From UBA6136 sp964344495 (GTDB taxonomy: Bacteria; Pseudomonadota; Gammaproteobacteria; Methylococcales; Methylococcaceae), in the NCBI GenBank assembly GCA_964344495.1, contig CAYFNI010000065.1, positions 1 through 13,220 on the forward strand: a DNA stretch of 13,220 bases. The letters are read 5' to 3'. A program made the translations under genes and the position numbers. The notes under the pieces are model-generated. The model was not told where the DNA came from. It made no database searches and was given only the letters and a program-made list of their open reading frames with translations. The stretch's first letter is position 1. Each line of letters starts with the position of its first letter. Shown here piece after piece: positions 6,612-13,220 of this stretch.

Positions 6612-8096
6612 TCAGGACTGCGCGCGCTCCAGACCGGCCTCCGCCATCGCCACGGCACGGAACACGGCGCGGCCTTTGTTGAGGGTTTCTTCCCATTCGT
6701 TGAGCGGGATGGAGTCGTGGACCACGCCGGCCCCGGCCTGGATGTGCAGGGTGCCGTCCTTGATGACGGCGGTACGGATGGCAATGGCCGTGTCGAGGTT
6801 GCCGGACCAGCCAACATAGCCGACGGCGCCGGAGTAGATGCCGCGCTTGACGGGTTCCAGTTCGCCGATGATTTCCATGGCCCTGATCTTGGGCGCGCCG
6901 CTGACGGTGCCGGCCGGGAAGGTGGCCCTGAGCACGTCGAAGGCATCCTTGCCGTCGATCAGGTGGCCGGTGACGTTGGACACGATGTGCATGACGTGCG
7001 AGTAGCGTTCGATGATCATCTTGTCAGTCACCTTGACGCTGCCGGTCTCGGCCACGCGGCCGGCATCGTTGCGGCCGAGGTCGATGAGCATGAGGTGCTC
7101 GGCGATTTCCTTGGGGTCGGCCAGCAAATCCTTTTCCAGCGCCAGATCTTCCTCCGGCGTCTTGCCGCGCCGGCGGGTGCCGGCGATGGGGCGGACGGTG
7201 ACGGTGTCGTCTTCCAGCCGCACCAGAATCTCGGGCGAGGAGCCGACGATGTGGAAGTCGCCGAGGTTGAGCTGGAACATGTAGGGCGACGGATTCAGGC
7301 AGCGCAGCGCGCGGTAGAGGTCGAGCGGGGCGGCCGAGAACGGGATCGACATGCGCTGGGACAGCACGACCTGCATGACATCGCCCTCGACGATGTAGTC
7401 CTTGATGCGCCGCACGCCCTGCTCGAACCCTTCCTGGGTGAAGCCGGACACGAAATCGGCTTCATCGACGCTCCGGGCCGGGGTCGGTCGGCTGTCGGGC
7501 ACGCGTGTCTGGCGCAGATTGCGGATGATGTCGTCAAGGTGGGCTTCCGCCTGGTCCAGCGCATCCGGTTCGGCCGGATCGGCATGGGTGATGACCAGTA
7601 GCCGCCCCTTGAGGTTGTCGAACACCAGCACGTCTTCGGACACCATCAGCAGGATGTCGGGCGCGCCGATCGGATCGGGTTTTTCGGAGCGCAGTTGTGG
7701 CTCGATGTAGTGGATGGTCTCGTAGCCGAAATAGCCGACCAGCCCGCCGGTGAAACGCGGCAGACCCTGGATGTCGGGTACCCGGTAGCGGGTGGCGAAG
7801 GTGCGAATCCACTCCAGCGGGTCGTCGACGGTGAGGCTTTCATCGATGCGCCCGTCCCGCTCGACCGTGATCAGGGGGCCGCGCACGCTGAGGATGGTGC
7901 GCGACGGCAGGCCGATGATGGAATAACGGCCCCACTGCTCGCCGCCGTGGACGGATTCGAACAGGTAGGTATAGGGCGCATCGGCCAGCTTGAGGTAGGC
8001 GCTGAGGGGGGTGTCGAGGTCGGCCAGCACTTCGCGCGTGACGGGGATGCGGTTGTATCCCTGCCGGGCGTACTGCTGAAACTGATCGGGCGTCAT
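6612..8096 (-). CDS. trpE: Anthranilate synthase component I
   Basis: A 494-residue chorismate-utilising enzyme. With TrpG it converts chorismate and glutamine-derived ammonia to anthranilate, the committed step of tryptophan synthesis. The N-terminal domain (about 1-205) carries the LFESVHGG segment (45-52) corresponding to the LLES element of the tryptophan feedback pocket; NPSPYMFQL (268-276) completes that pocket, so feedback inhibition is expected. The catalytic domain shows PIAGTRRRGKTPEED (303-317), LIDLGRND (337-344), FPAGTVSGAPK (393-403) and GAGVVHDSIP (455-464), including the Mg and chorismate ligands. I prefer the ATG at 8096 to the in-frame ATG at 8132, because it gives the usual MTPDQFQQ start and has a strong GAGGA nine bases upstream. 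The gene follows gph by 42 bases. Unusually, trpG does not come next: a sensor kinase gene and about 940 bases of spacer intervene. Confidence 0.97.
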   Translation of the reverse strand: MTPDQFQQYARQGYNRIPVTREVLADLDTPLSAYLKLADAPYTYLFESVHGGEQWGRYSIIGLPSRTILSVRGPLITVERDGRIDESLTVDDPLEWIRTFATRYRVPDIQGLPRFTGGLVGYFGYETIHYIEPQLRSEKPDPIGAPDILLMVSEDVLVFDNLKGRLLVITHADPAEPDALDQAEAHLDDIIRNLRQTRVPDSRPTPARSVDEADFVSGFTQEGFEQGVRRIKDYIVEGDVMQVVLSQRMSIPFSAAPLDLYRALRCLNPSPYMFQLNLGDFHIVGSSPEILVRLEDDTVTVRPIAGTRRRGKTPEEDLALEKDLLADPKEIAEHLMLIDLGRNDAGRVAETGSVKVTDKMIIERYSHVMHIVSNVTGHLIDGKDAFDVLRATFPAGTVSGAPKIRAMEIIGELEPVKRGIYSGAVGYVGWSGNLDTAIAIRTAVIKDGTLHIQAGAGVVHDSIPLNEWEETLNKGRAVFRAVAMAEAGLERAQS

Positions 8097-8105
8097 ATCG
8101 TGTCT

Positions 8106-8110
8106 TCCTC
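8106..8110 (-). promoter_or_regulatory. Ribosome binding site deciding the trpE start
   Basis: GAGGA within AAGAGGAAG on the minus strand, nine bases before the ATG at 8096. It lies inside the 12-codon extension that would result from the ATG at 8132, which argues for the downstream start. Confidence 0.6.
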
Positions 8111-8138
8111 TTGGATGCGGCCGCGGCAGCATCAGTCG

Positions 8139-8822
8139 TCAGGCCGGAGCGGCGTCAACCCGGTCCGGTAATTCTGCCAGCGAGTCTATGATGACATCGG
8201 GCTCCAGCACCGCCACGCCCTGGCCACCGTGATAGCCGTAGGGCACACAGGCGAGCATGAAGCCGGCACGGCGGGCGGCTTCGGCGTCCGCCGGCGAATC
8301 ACCGACCATCAGCGCCCGATCGGGCGCCACCTGCAGCCATTCGGCGGTCTTCAGCAAGGGCTCCGGATCGGGCTTGTGGCGCTCGAACTGGTCCGCCGAG
8401 GCAATCACGTCGAAAAATGCCGCGATGCCGAGTTGTTCCAGCAGTTCCCGCGTGAAGCGCGAGTGCTTGTTGGTCACGCAGGCCAGCGCCAGGCCCCGCT
8501 GTTTGAGTCCGACCAGACAGGCCCGCGCGCCCTCGTAGAGGCTGGAGCGAACGCTGAGATTCTGTTCGTAGATCGCCATGTAGCTCGCGAGGGCCGCCTC
8601 GAACCCTGCGGGTTCGCTCGTCGGCCACTGTTCGCCGGTCAGGGCCCGCTTGACCAGCATCGGCATGCCGTGCCCGATCCAGCGTCGCACCTGGGCTTCT
8701 CCGGCCGGCTCACGGCCGAGCCGGATCAGCATCTGGTCGATCGAATAGGCGAGATCCGGCGCGCTGTCGACCAGCGTGCCGTCGAGATCGAAAACGATCA
8801 GTGATGGCCGCCGCCGCAGCAT
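8139..8822 (-). CDS. gph: Phosphoglycolate phosphatase, HAD superfamily
   Basis: A 227-residue HAD hydrolase that dephosphorylates 2-phosphoglycolate, a product of Rubisco oxygenation and of DNA repair of 3'-phosphoglycolate ends. HAD motifs are complete: motif I FDLDGTLVDS with nucleophile Asp12 and Asp14, motif II VTNKH (Thr117), motif III Lys150 in HKPDP, motif IV GDSPAD with Asp175 and Asp179. The helical C1 cap lies between motifs I and II (about 18-90). The start at 8822 lies inside the 3' end of rpe, a 25-base overlap; GGGAGG is three bases before the ATG, rather close, which points to translational coupling. The neighbourhood rpe-gph-trpE is common in proteobacteria and supports Gph over other HAD phosphatases, though HAD substrates are hard to assign from sequence alone. 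Confidence 0.9.
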   Translation of the reverse strand: MLRRRPSLIVFDLDGTLVDSAPDLAYSIDQMLIRLGREPAGEAQVRRWIGHGMPMLVKRALTGEQWPTSEPAGFEAALASYMAIYEQNLSVRSSLYEGARACLVGLKQRGLALACVTNKHSRFTRELLEQLGIAAFFDVIASADQFERHKPDPEPLLKTAEWLQVAPDRALMVGDSPADAEAARRAGFMLACVPYGYHGGQGVAVLEPDVIIDSLAELPDRVDAAPA

Positions 8823-9483
8823 GAGCCTCCCGTGTCGGCCTGAGGGGGCTTGGCCTGAGCCAGCTCGTCGCGCAGTGCCTTGATGATGGTGTCGTAGCGG
8901 TTCGGATCACTGTCCTTGCCGGCGCCAAACACAGCCGAACCGGCGACGAAGGTGTCGACCCCTGCTTCGGCAATTTCGCGGATATTGGCCGGACCCACGC
9001 CGCCGTCGATCTCCAAGCGGATGTCGCGGCCGGAAGCCTTGATGATCTGGCTGACATGGCGTGCCTTGTCGAGCACGTAGGGGATGAATTTCTGCCCCCC
9101 AAAACCCGGATTCACGGACATCAGCAGAATCATGTCGACCTTGTCGAGGGTGTATTCCAGCACGTCGATGGGCGTTGCCGGGTTGAATACCAGACCGGCC
9201 TTGCAGCCGGAGTCCTTGATCAGGCCCAGGGTGCGATCCACATGCTCGGAGGCTTCCGGGTGGAAGGTGATGTAGCTGGCACCGGCCTTGGCGAAATCGG
9301 GAATGATGCGGTCGACCGGCTTGACCATCAGANNNNNNNNNNGGTCAGGTTGGGCACGAAGTGGTTGTCCATGACGTCGAAATGGACGACATCGGCGCCG
9401 GCCTTGAGGACGTTGGCCACTTCTTCGCCCAGACGGGCAAAGTCGGCGGACAGGATGGAGGGAGCAATCCAGGGTGTGTTCAT
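8798..9483 (-). CDS. rpe: Ribulose-phosphate 3-epimerase, interrupted by an assembly gap
   Basis: Interconverts ribulose 5-phosphate and xylulose 5-phosphate in the pentose phosphate and Calvin cycles. A 47-residue N-terminal piece (MNTPWIAPSILSADFARLG to DNHFVPNLT) precedes the Ns, and 177 residues from LMVKPVDR follow. They line up with the E. coli protein either side of a roughly 21-residue hole. Metal and catalytic residues His34 and Asp36 (HFDVMD) and the later Asp in LEIDGG are present; the His just before LMVKP falls in the gap. NPGFGGQ and the phosphate-binding VAGSAVFG are intact. The start at 9483 gives the family N-terminus despite a weak ribosome site. The C-terminus is extended by about 17 residues ending GGSCCGGGHH, encoded partly in DNA shared with the gph start. 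The gene is divergent from polA. The apparent frame break is an assembly artefact, not a mutation. Confidence 0.93.
9333..9342. other. Assembly gap (10 Ns) inside rpe
   Basis: Ten unknown bases. Flanking Rpe codons end at ...NLT and resume at LMVKP; the missing E. coli segment is 21 residues, and one base of the last missing codon remains. About 62 bases are therefore probably absent, which also restores the frame. The run of ten is a placeholder length. Confidence 0.9.
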
Positions 9484-9692
9484 AAGGTGACTCGTTCTAT
9501 GGACATAAGACGGGGCGTCGTCCGCACCGTGCCGGCATTGGCTGAAGGCGAACCGGCGGACACTGCGACCCACCCGAACCCAGCCTCAAAAGGGGTTATT
9601 CTCACACTTGCCCCGGCCACCGGCAAGCAAACGGGTTCGGGAGCAGCATGGCTGCTAGAATGCGATCTGATTCCTCAGCGCAGTGCCCGATC
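9484..9692. other. Divergent rpe/polA intergenic region
   Basis: These 209 bases must carry promoters for rpe to the left and polA to the right. An imperfect inverted structure, CTTGCC (9607-9612) with GGCAAG (9622-9627), lies near the middle, with no T-run after it. I see no convincing sigma-70 promoter for polA. In-frame upstream ATGs for polA at 9648 and 9660 lie in its right end. Confidence 0.6.
9598..9626 (-). promoter_or_regulatory. Weak sigma-70 promoter candidate for rpe
   Basis: TTGCCG (9626-9621) and GAGAAT (9603-9598) on the minus strand, with a 17-base spacer. Each box matches four of six consensus bases. It would give an rpe leader of about 105 bases. Such matches arise often by chance. 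Confidence 0.2.
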
Positions 9693-12404
9693 ATGCCCCC
9701 GGCTCAGAAAACCCTCGTCCTCGTCGATGGTTCATCCTTTCTTTACCGCGCCTTTCATGCCTTGCCGCCGCTGACCAACGGTCGCGGGCAACCGACCGGG
9801 GCGGTGCTGGGCGTCGCCAACATGCTGCGCCGACTGCTGTCGACCTATGCCGATGCCCATATCGGCGTGGTCTTCGACGCGCCGGGGCGCACCTTTCGCG
9901 ACGACCTGTTCGAGGCCTACAAGTCGCATCGCCCGCCCATGCCGGATGAACTGCGCGCGCAGATCGAACCCCTGCACGCCGTCATTCGCGCCATGGGGCT
10001 GCCGGTGATCATCGAGCACGGCGTCGAAGCCGACGATGTCATCGGGACACTGGCCCTGCGCGGCGCCGCCGAGGGGTTCTTTGTCGTCATCTCGACCGGC
10101 GACAAGGACATGGCCCAGCTGGTCAATGGCAGCATCATTCTGGAGAACTCGATGTTCGATACGCGGCTGGACCGCGCGGGCGTGATCGCCAAGTTCGGGG
10201 TGGCGCCGGAGCAGATCATCGACTATCTGGCGCTGGTGGGCGACACCTCCGACAACATCCCGGGCGTGCCCAAGGTGGGCCCGAAAACTGCCGCCAAGTG
10301 GCTGCAGGCTTATGGCTCGCTGGACGCGCTCATGGCACAGGCGGACAGCGTCGCGGGCAAGGTGGGCGAGAACCTGCGTGCCACACTCGAGCAGATTCCG
10401 CTGTCACGACAGCTGGCAACGATCCGTTGCGATCTGGACCTGCCGATCACGCCAGCCGAACTGGATTGTGCACCGCCGGACCTGGGCCAGTTGCGGGCGC
10501 TGCTGTCGGATCTGGGCTTCAACGCGTGGTTGCGGCAACTGAACGAGGCCAGCGATCCGCCGCCGGTCACGACGGCCGAAGCCCCCGCCGCCCTGCCCCG
10601 GCACTACGAAACGGTGCTGACCGAGGCCGACTTCGAGCGGTGGCTGGCGCGACTGACAACGGCCGACCTGTTCGCCTTCGACACCGAGACCACCAGCCTT
10701 GACTACAGTCAGGCACAGATTGTCGGCGTTTCGTTTGCCGTCCAGGCCGGGGAAGCCGCCTACGTGCCCCTGGCGCATGACTACCCCGGCGCGCCTGAGC
10801 AGCTGGATCGGGCGGTCGTTCTGGCGCGGCTGAAGCCTTTGCTCGAAGATCCGGCGCGCGGCAAACTCGGTCAGAACCTCAAATACGACGCCCATGTGCT
10901 GGCCAATCACGGCATCAGCCTGCGCGGGATTCGCCACGACACCATGCTCGAATCCTATGTGCTGGACAGCACCGCCAGCCGGCATGACATGGACTCGCTG
11001 GCACTGCATTACCTGCACCACCGCACCATTGCCTATGAGGATGTGGCCGGCAAGGGCGCCAAACAGATTCCGTTTGCCCAGGTCGGTATCCCCGAGGCCA
11101 CCGATTACGCGGCCGAGGACGCCGACATCACCCTGCGGCTGCATGAACAGCTGTGGCCACGGCTCAACGCCGAACCGGCCCTGCAGCATATCTATGAAAC
11201 GCTGGAAATTCCGCTGGTGCCGGTGCTGGCCCGCATCGAGGCCACCGGCGTACTGGTCGATGTCTTCCGGCTGGCCGAGCAGAGCCGCGAGCTGGCGCAC
11301 CGCATGCAGTCGCTGGAACAAGAGGCCCATGCCGTTGCCGGAGCGCCCTTCAACCTTGGCTCGCCCAAGCAGATCCAGTCCATCCTCTACGACCAGCTGA
11401 ATCTGCCGGTCCTGAAAAAAACGCCCAAGGGCCAGCCGTCCACTGATGAATCGGTACTGGCGGACCTCGCGGAGTCGTATGAGTTGCCGCGCCTGATTCT
11501 GGAATATCGCTCCGTATCCAAACTGCGCTCGACGTATACCGAAAAGCTGCCGCAGCAGATCAATCCGCGCACTGGCCGCGTGCATACCTCTTACCATCAG
11601 GCGGTCGCAGCCACGGGCCGGCTGTCATCTTCAGACCCGAACCTGCAGAACATTCCGGTGCGCACGGCCGAGGGCCGGCGCATCCGGCAGGCGTTCATTG
11701 CGCCACCGGGGCATTCGATTCTGGCGGCGGATTATTCGCAGATCGAGTTGCGGATCATGGCCCATTTCTCCGGTGACGCGAACCTGAGGGCAGCTTTTGC
11801 GGAGAACGCCGATGTCCACCGGCATACGGCCGCCGAGGTGTTTGGCGTTGGGCTGGAGGCGGTCACGGCCGATCAGCGGCGCTCGGCCAAGGCGATCAAT
11901 TTCGGCCTCATTTACGGCATGTCCGCCTTCGGCCTCGCCAAGCAGCTGGGCATCGACCGTACGCTGGCGCAGCGCTACATCGATACCTATTTCCAGCGTT
12001 ATCCGGGCGTCAAGGCGTTCATGGATCAGACCCGCGACACCGCCCGTGAAACCGGTTACGTGGAAACGCTGCTGGGCCGGCGGCTGTACGTGCCCGACAT
12101 CCGCTCGCGCAACGGGCAAAGTCGCCAGTACGCCGAGCGCACGGCGATCAATGCGCCCATGCAGGGAACGGCGGCCGATATCATCAAGTTGGCGATGATT
12201 GCCGTGGACCGCTGGCTAGACAGTTCCGGTGTACCGGCGCGCATGATCATGCAGGTTCACGACGAATTGGTATTCGAGGTGGCCGAGGGGCATGAAGCCG
12301 AGGCGACCCGGCACATCCGCCGCCTGATGACTGAAGCCGTCGAGCTGTCCGTGCCGTTGATCGTGGATGTCGGCAGCGGCAGCAACTGGGACGAGGCGCA
12401 TTGA
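9693..12404 (+). CDS. polA: DNA polymerase I
   Basis: A 903-residue repair and Okazaki-maturation polymerase with all three activities. The 5'-3' flap nuclease domain (about 1-285) shows LVDGSSFLYRAFHA, EADDVIGTLA, STGDKDMAQLV and the helix-hairpin-helix GDTSDNIPGVPKVGPKTA (183-200). The 3'-5' proofreading domain (about 315-500) retains its carboxylates: Asp330 and Glu332 in FDTET, Asp399 in NLKYDA, Asp478 in YAAEDAD. The polymerase domain has motif A DYSQIELR (Asp680), motif B RRSAKAINFGLIYG (Lys733) and motif C QVHDE (His856, Asp857). I prefer the ATG at 9693 because MPPAQKTLVLVDGSSFLYRA matches the usual start, although its ribosome site is poor. The ATG at 9648 has GGGAG four bases upstream and would add 15 residues without family support, so the start is not certain. 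Length and motifs are ordinary. Confidence 0.97.
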   Translation: MPPAQKTLVLVDGSSFLYRAFHALPPLTNGRGQPTGAVLGVANMLRRLLSTYADAHIGVVFDAPGRTFRDDLFEAYKSHRPPMPDELRAQIEPLHAVIRAMGLPVIIEHGVEADDVIGTLALRGAAEGFFVVISTGDKDMAQLVNGSIILENSMFDTRLDRAGVIAKFGVAPEQIIDYLALVGDTSDNIPGVPKVGPKTAAKWLQAYGSLDALMAQADSVAGKVGENLRATLEQIPLSRQLATIRCDLDLPITPAELDCAPPDLGQLRALLSDLGFNAWLRQLNEASDPPPVTTAEAPAALPRHYETVLTEADFERWLARLTTADLFAFDTETTSLDYSQAQIVGVSFAVQAGEAAYVPLAHDYPGAPEQLDRAVVLARLKPLLEDPARGKLGQNLKYDAHVLANHGISLRGIRHDTMLESYVLDSTASRHDMDSLALHYLHHRTIAYEDVAGKGAKQIPFAQVGIPEATDYAAEDADITLRLHEQLWPRLNAEPALQHIYETLEIPLVPVLARIEATGVLVDVFRLAEQSRELAHRMQSLEQEAHAVAGAPFNLGSPKQIQSILYDQLNLPVLKKTPKGQPSTDESVLADLAESYELPRLILEYRSVSKLRSTYTEKLPQQINPRTGRVHTSYHQAVAATGRLSSSDPNLQNIPVRTAEGRRIRQAFIAPPGHSILAADYSQIELRIMAHFSGDANLRAAFAENADVHRHTAAEVFGVGLEAVTADQRRSAKAINFGLIYGMSAFGLAKQLGIDRTLAQRYIDTYFQRYPGVKAFMDQTRDTARETGYVETLLGRRLYVPDIRSRNGQSRQYAERTAINAPMQGTAADIIKLAMIAVDRWLDSSGVPARMIMQVHDELVFEVAEGHEAEATRHIRRLMTEAVELSVPLIVDVGSGSNWDEAH

Positions 12405-12441
12405 GCCGGCCGCCGCAACCGACCCCCATCAAAGCCGCGCC

Positions 12442-13220
12442 ATGACCCGTCTTTCCGTCAACGACCACCGCCGCGACAGCGCCGGCCTGACCTATGTCTA
12501 CCCGGTGCTGTCGCGCCGCTCCGGGGGGCTTTCAATCGGTATCAACCTGAACCCGAACAATGCCTGCAACTGGCATTGCATCTATTGCCAGGTACCCGAT
12601 CTGCACCGCGGAGCGGGGCCCGAGATCGATCTGTTTCTGCTCGAAGACGAACTGCGGGGCCTGCTTGAAGAGGCCCTGTCGGGCGCTTTCTTCGATCGAT
12701 TCGAAGTCCCTGCGGCACAACGGGTGATCCGCGATCTGGCGATCTCCGGTAACGGGGAGCCGACCAGCTGCCCGCAGTTCGATCAGGTGATCGGCGTGAT
12801 CGGCCAGCTGTGTGCCGAATTCGAGCTGTTCGAACGCGTCAAGCGGGTGCTGATCACAAACGGCAGCCTGATGGGCAGACCCGAAGTCGAGCGGGGGATT
12901 GCCCATTGGGCGGAACTGGGCGGAGAGATCTGGTTCAAGCTGGACCGTGCGACCCGCGAAGGGATGCGCCAAATCAACGACGTGCAGCTGTCGCCGGAGC
13001 AGGTCCGGCGGAATCTGGAGCGGGCGGCACGGCTCTGTCCGACCTGGATCCAGACCTGCGTCTTTGCGCTGGACGGTGCGCCGCCGTCGGATGATGAGCA
13101 GGCGGCGTATCGGGATTTTCTGGCCTGCTGCCTGGAGGATGAGATTCCGCTGGCGGGCGTGCTGCTTTACGGTCTGGCGCGACCATCCCTTCAGCCCGGG
13201 GCAGCCAGGCTGTCCGCCCT
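12442..13220 (+). CDS. Radical SAM protein, C-terminal end missing
   Basis: An open frame of 259 codons, beginning MTRLSVNDHRRDSAGLTYVY and running off the right edge, so the C-terminus is unseen. The CxxxCxxC cluster motif CNWHCIYC (Cys42, Cys46, Cys49) should bind the [4Fe-4S] cluster that cleaves S-adenosylmethionine. SGNGEPT (102-108) is the GGE-like SAM-binding strand motif, followed by VLITNGSL (about 139-146), a typical next strand. The overall pattern resembles the broad COG0731-like Fe-S oxidoreductase group, whose archaeal and eukaryotic members include wyosine synthases, but bacterial members are mostly uncharacterised and I infer no substrate. It starts 37 bases after polA on the same strand and may be cotranscribed. 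No clear Shine-Dalgarno sequence precedes the ATG, but the frame has no better start. Confidence 0.88.
   Translation, partial: MTRLSVNDHRRDSAGLTYVYPVLSRRSGGLSIGINLNPNNACNWHCIYCQVPDLHRGAGPEIDLFLLEDELRGLLEEALSGAFFDRFEVPAAQRVIRDLAISGNGEPTSCPQFDQVIGVIGQLCAEFELFERVKRVLITNGSLMGRPEVERGIAHWAELGGEIWFKLDRATREGMRQINDVQLSPEQVRRNLERAARLCPTWIQTCVFALDGAPPSDDEQAAYRDFLACCLEDEIPLAGVLLYGLARPSLQPGAARLSA

Noticed and set aside
6598..6616. Hairpin at the trpE stop codon as a terminator
   Set aside because: Only a six-base stem with a seven-base loop, overlapping coding sequence, and no T-run afterwards on the minus strand.
6717..7601. Long plus-strand open frame of 294 codons opposite trpE
   Set aside because: It lies wholly within trpE, is rich in Asp, Gly and Val as expected from the antisense of GC-rich codons, and has no recognisable domain. 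Similar shadows occur opposite trpC, trpD, trpG, gph and polA.
8097..8132. Upstream ATG for trpE adding 12 residues
   Set aside because: The GAGGA ribosome site lies inside this extension, and the extra residues do not match the TrpE family start.
9328..9343. Frameshift or broken rpe
   Set aside because: The break coincides exactly with the N-run, and both halves match Rpe well; it is an assembly gap.
9586..9600. AAAGGGGTTATT shared with a site near 2290
   Set aside because: The match is about 12 bases; one copy lies inside trpG coding sequence and the flanks differ, so chance is sufficient.
9648..9692. Upstream ATG for polA adding 15 residues
   Set aside because: The extension has no family support, although its ribosome site (GGGAG) is better than that at 9693, so I keep it as an alternative and do not call it.
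10404..11597. 397-codon minus-strand frame opposite polA
   Set aside because: The plus strand encodes intact polymerase motifs throughout this interval; the minus frame has no family features and is a codon-bias artefact.

Overview
The window looks like chromosomal DNA of a GC-rich proteobacterium. TrpG, Rpe and PolA read like gamma- or betaproteobacterial versions, and the block rpe-gph-trpE-trpGDC is a known proteobacterial arrangement. I favour a gammaproteobacterium, but no ribosomal RNA or other strong taxonomic marker is present. I see no tRNA, rRNA, CRISPR array, intact insertion sequence or phage gene.

Minus strand, right to left in transcription order. rpe (9483 to 8798, interrupted by a 10-N assembly gap) overlaps gph (8822 to 8139), which is followed closely by trpE (8096 to 6612). 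A 515-base stretch without a convincing gene follows. Next comes a 1004-residue soluble hybrid sensor histidine kinase (6096 to 3082) and a further 427 bases without a convincing gene. Then come trpG (2654 to 2076), trpD (2029 to 1007), trpC (955 to 143) and the first 44 codons of an inositol-monophosphatase-family gene (133 to 1).

Plus strand. polA (9693 to 12404) diverges from rpe across a 209-base intergenic region. It is followed after 37 bases by a radical SAM gene (12442 onward) that runs off the end.

TrpE and TrpG form anthranilate synthase; TrpD and TrpC carry out the next steps of tryptophan synthesis. trpF, trpB and trpA are not in the window. Rpe and Gph serve pentose-phosphate/Calvin-cycle carbon flow and phosphoglycolate salvage, and are linked to trpE by position rather than by chemistry.

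The main anomaly is the kinase gene sitting between trpE and trpG, whose products are subunits of one enzyme. It has locally lower GC, wide flanks and a short flanking reading frame weakly resembling the start of an IS630-type transposase. This suggests an insertion into a once-continuous operon. Other points of interest are a perfect 12-base inverted repeat between trpD and trpC, a Cys/His-rich Rpe tail written in the same DNA as the gph start, and the little-characterised radical SAM protein beside polA. I found no clearly new multi-gene system.
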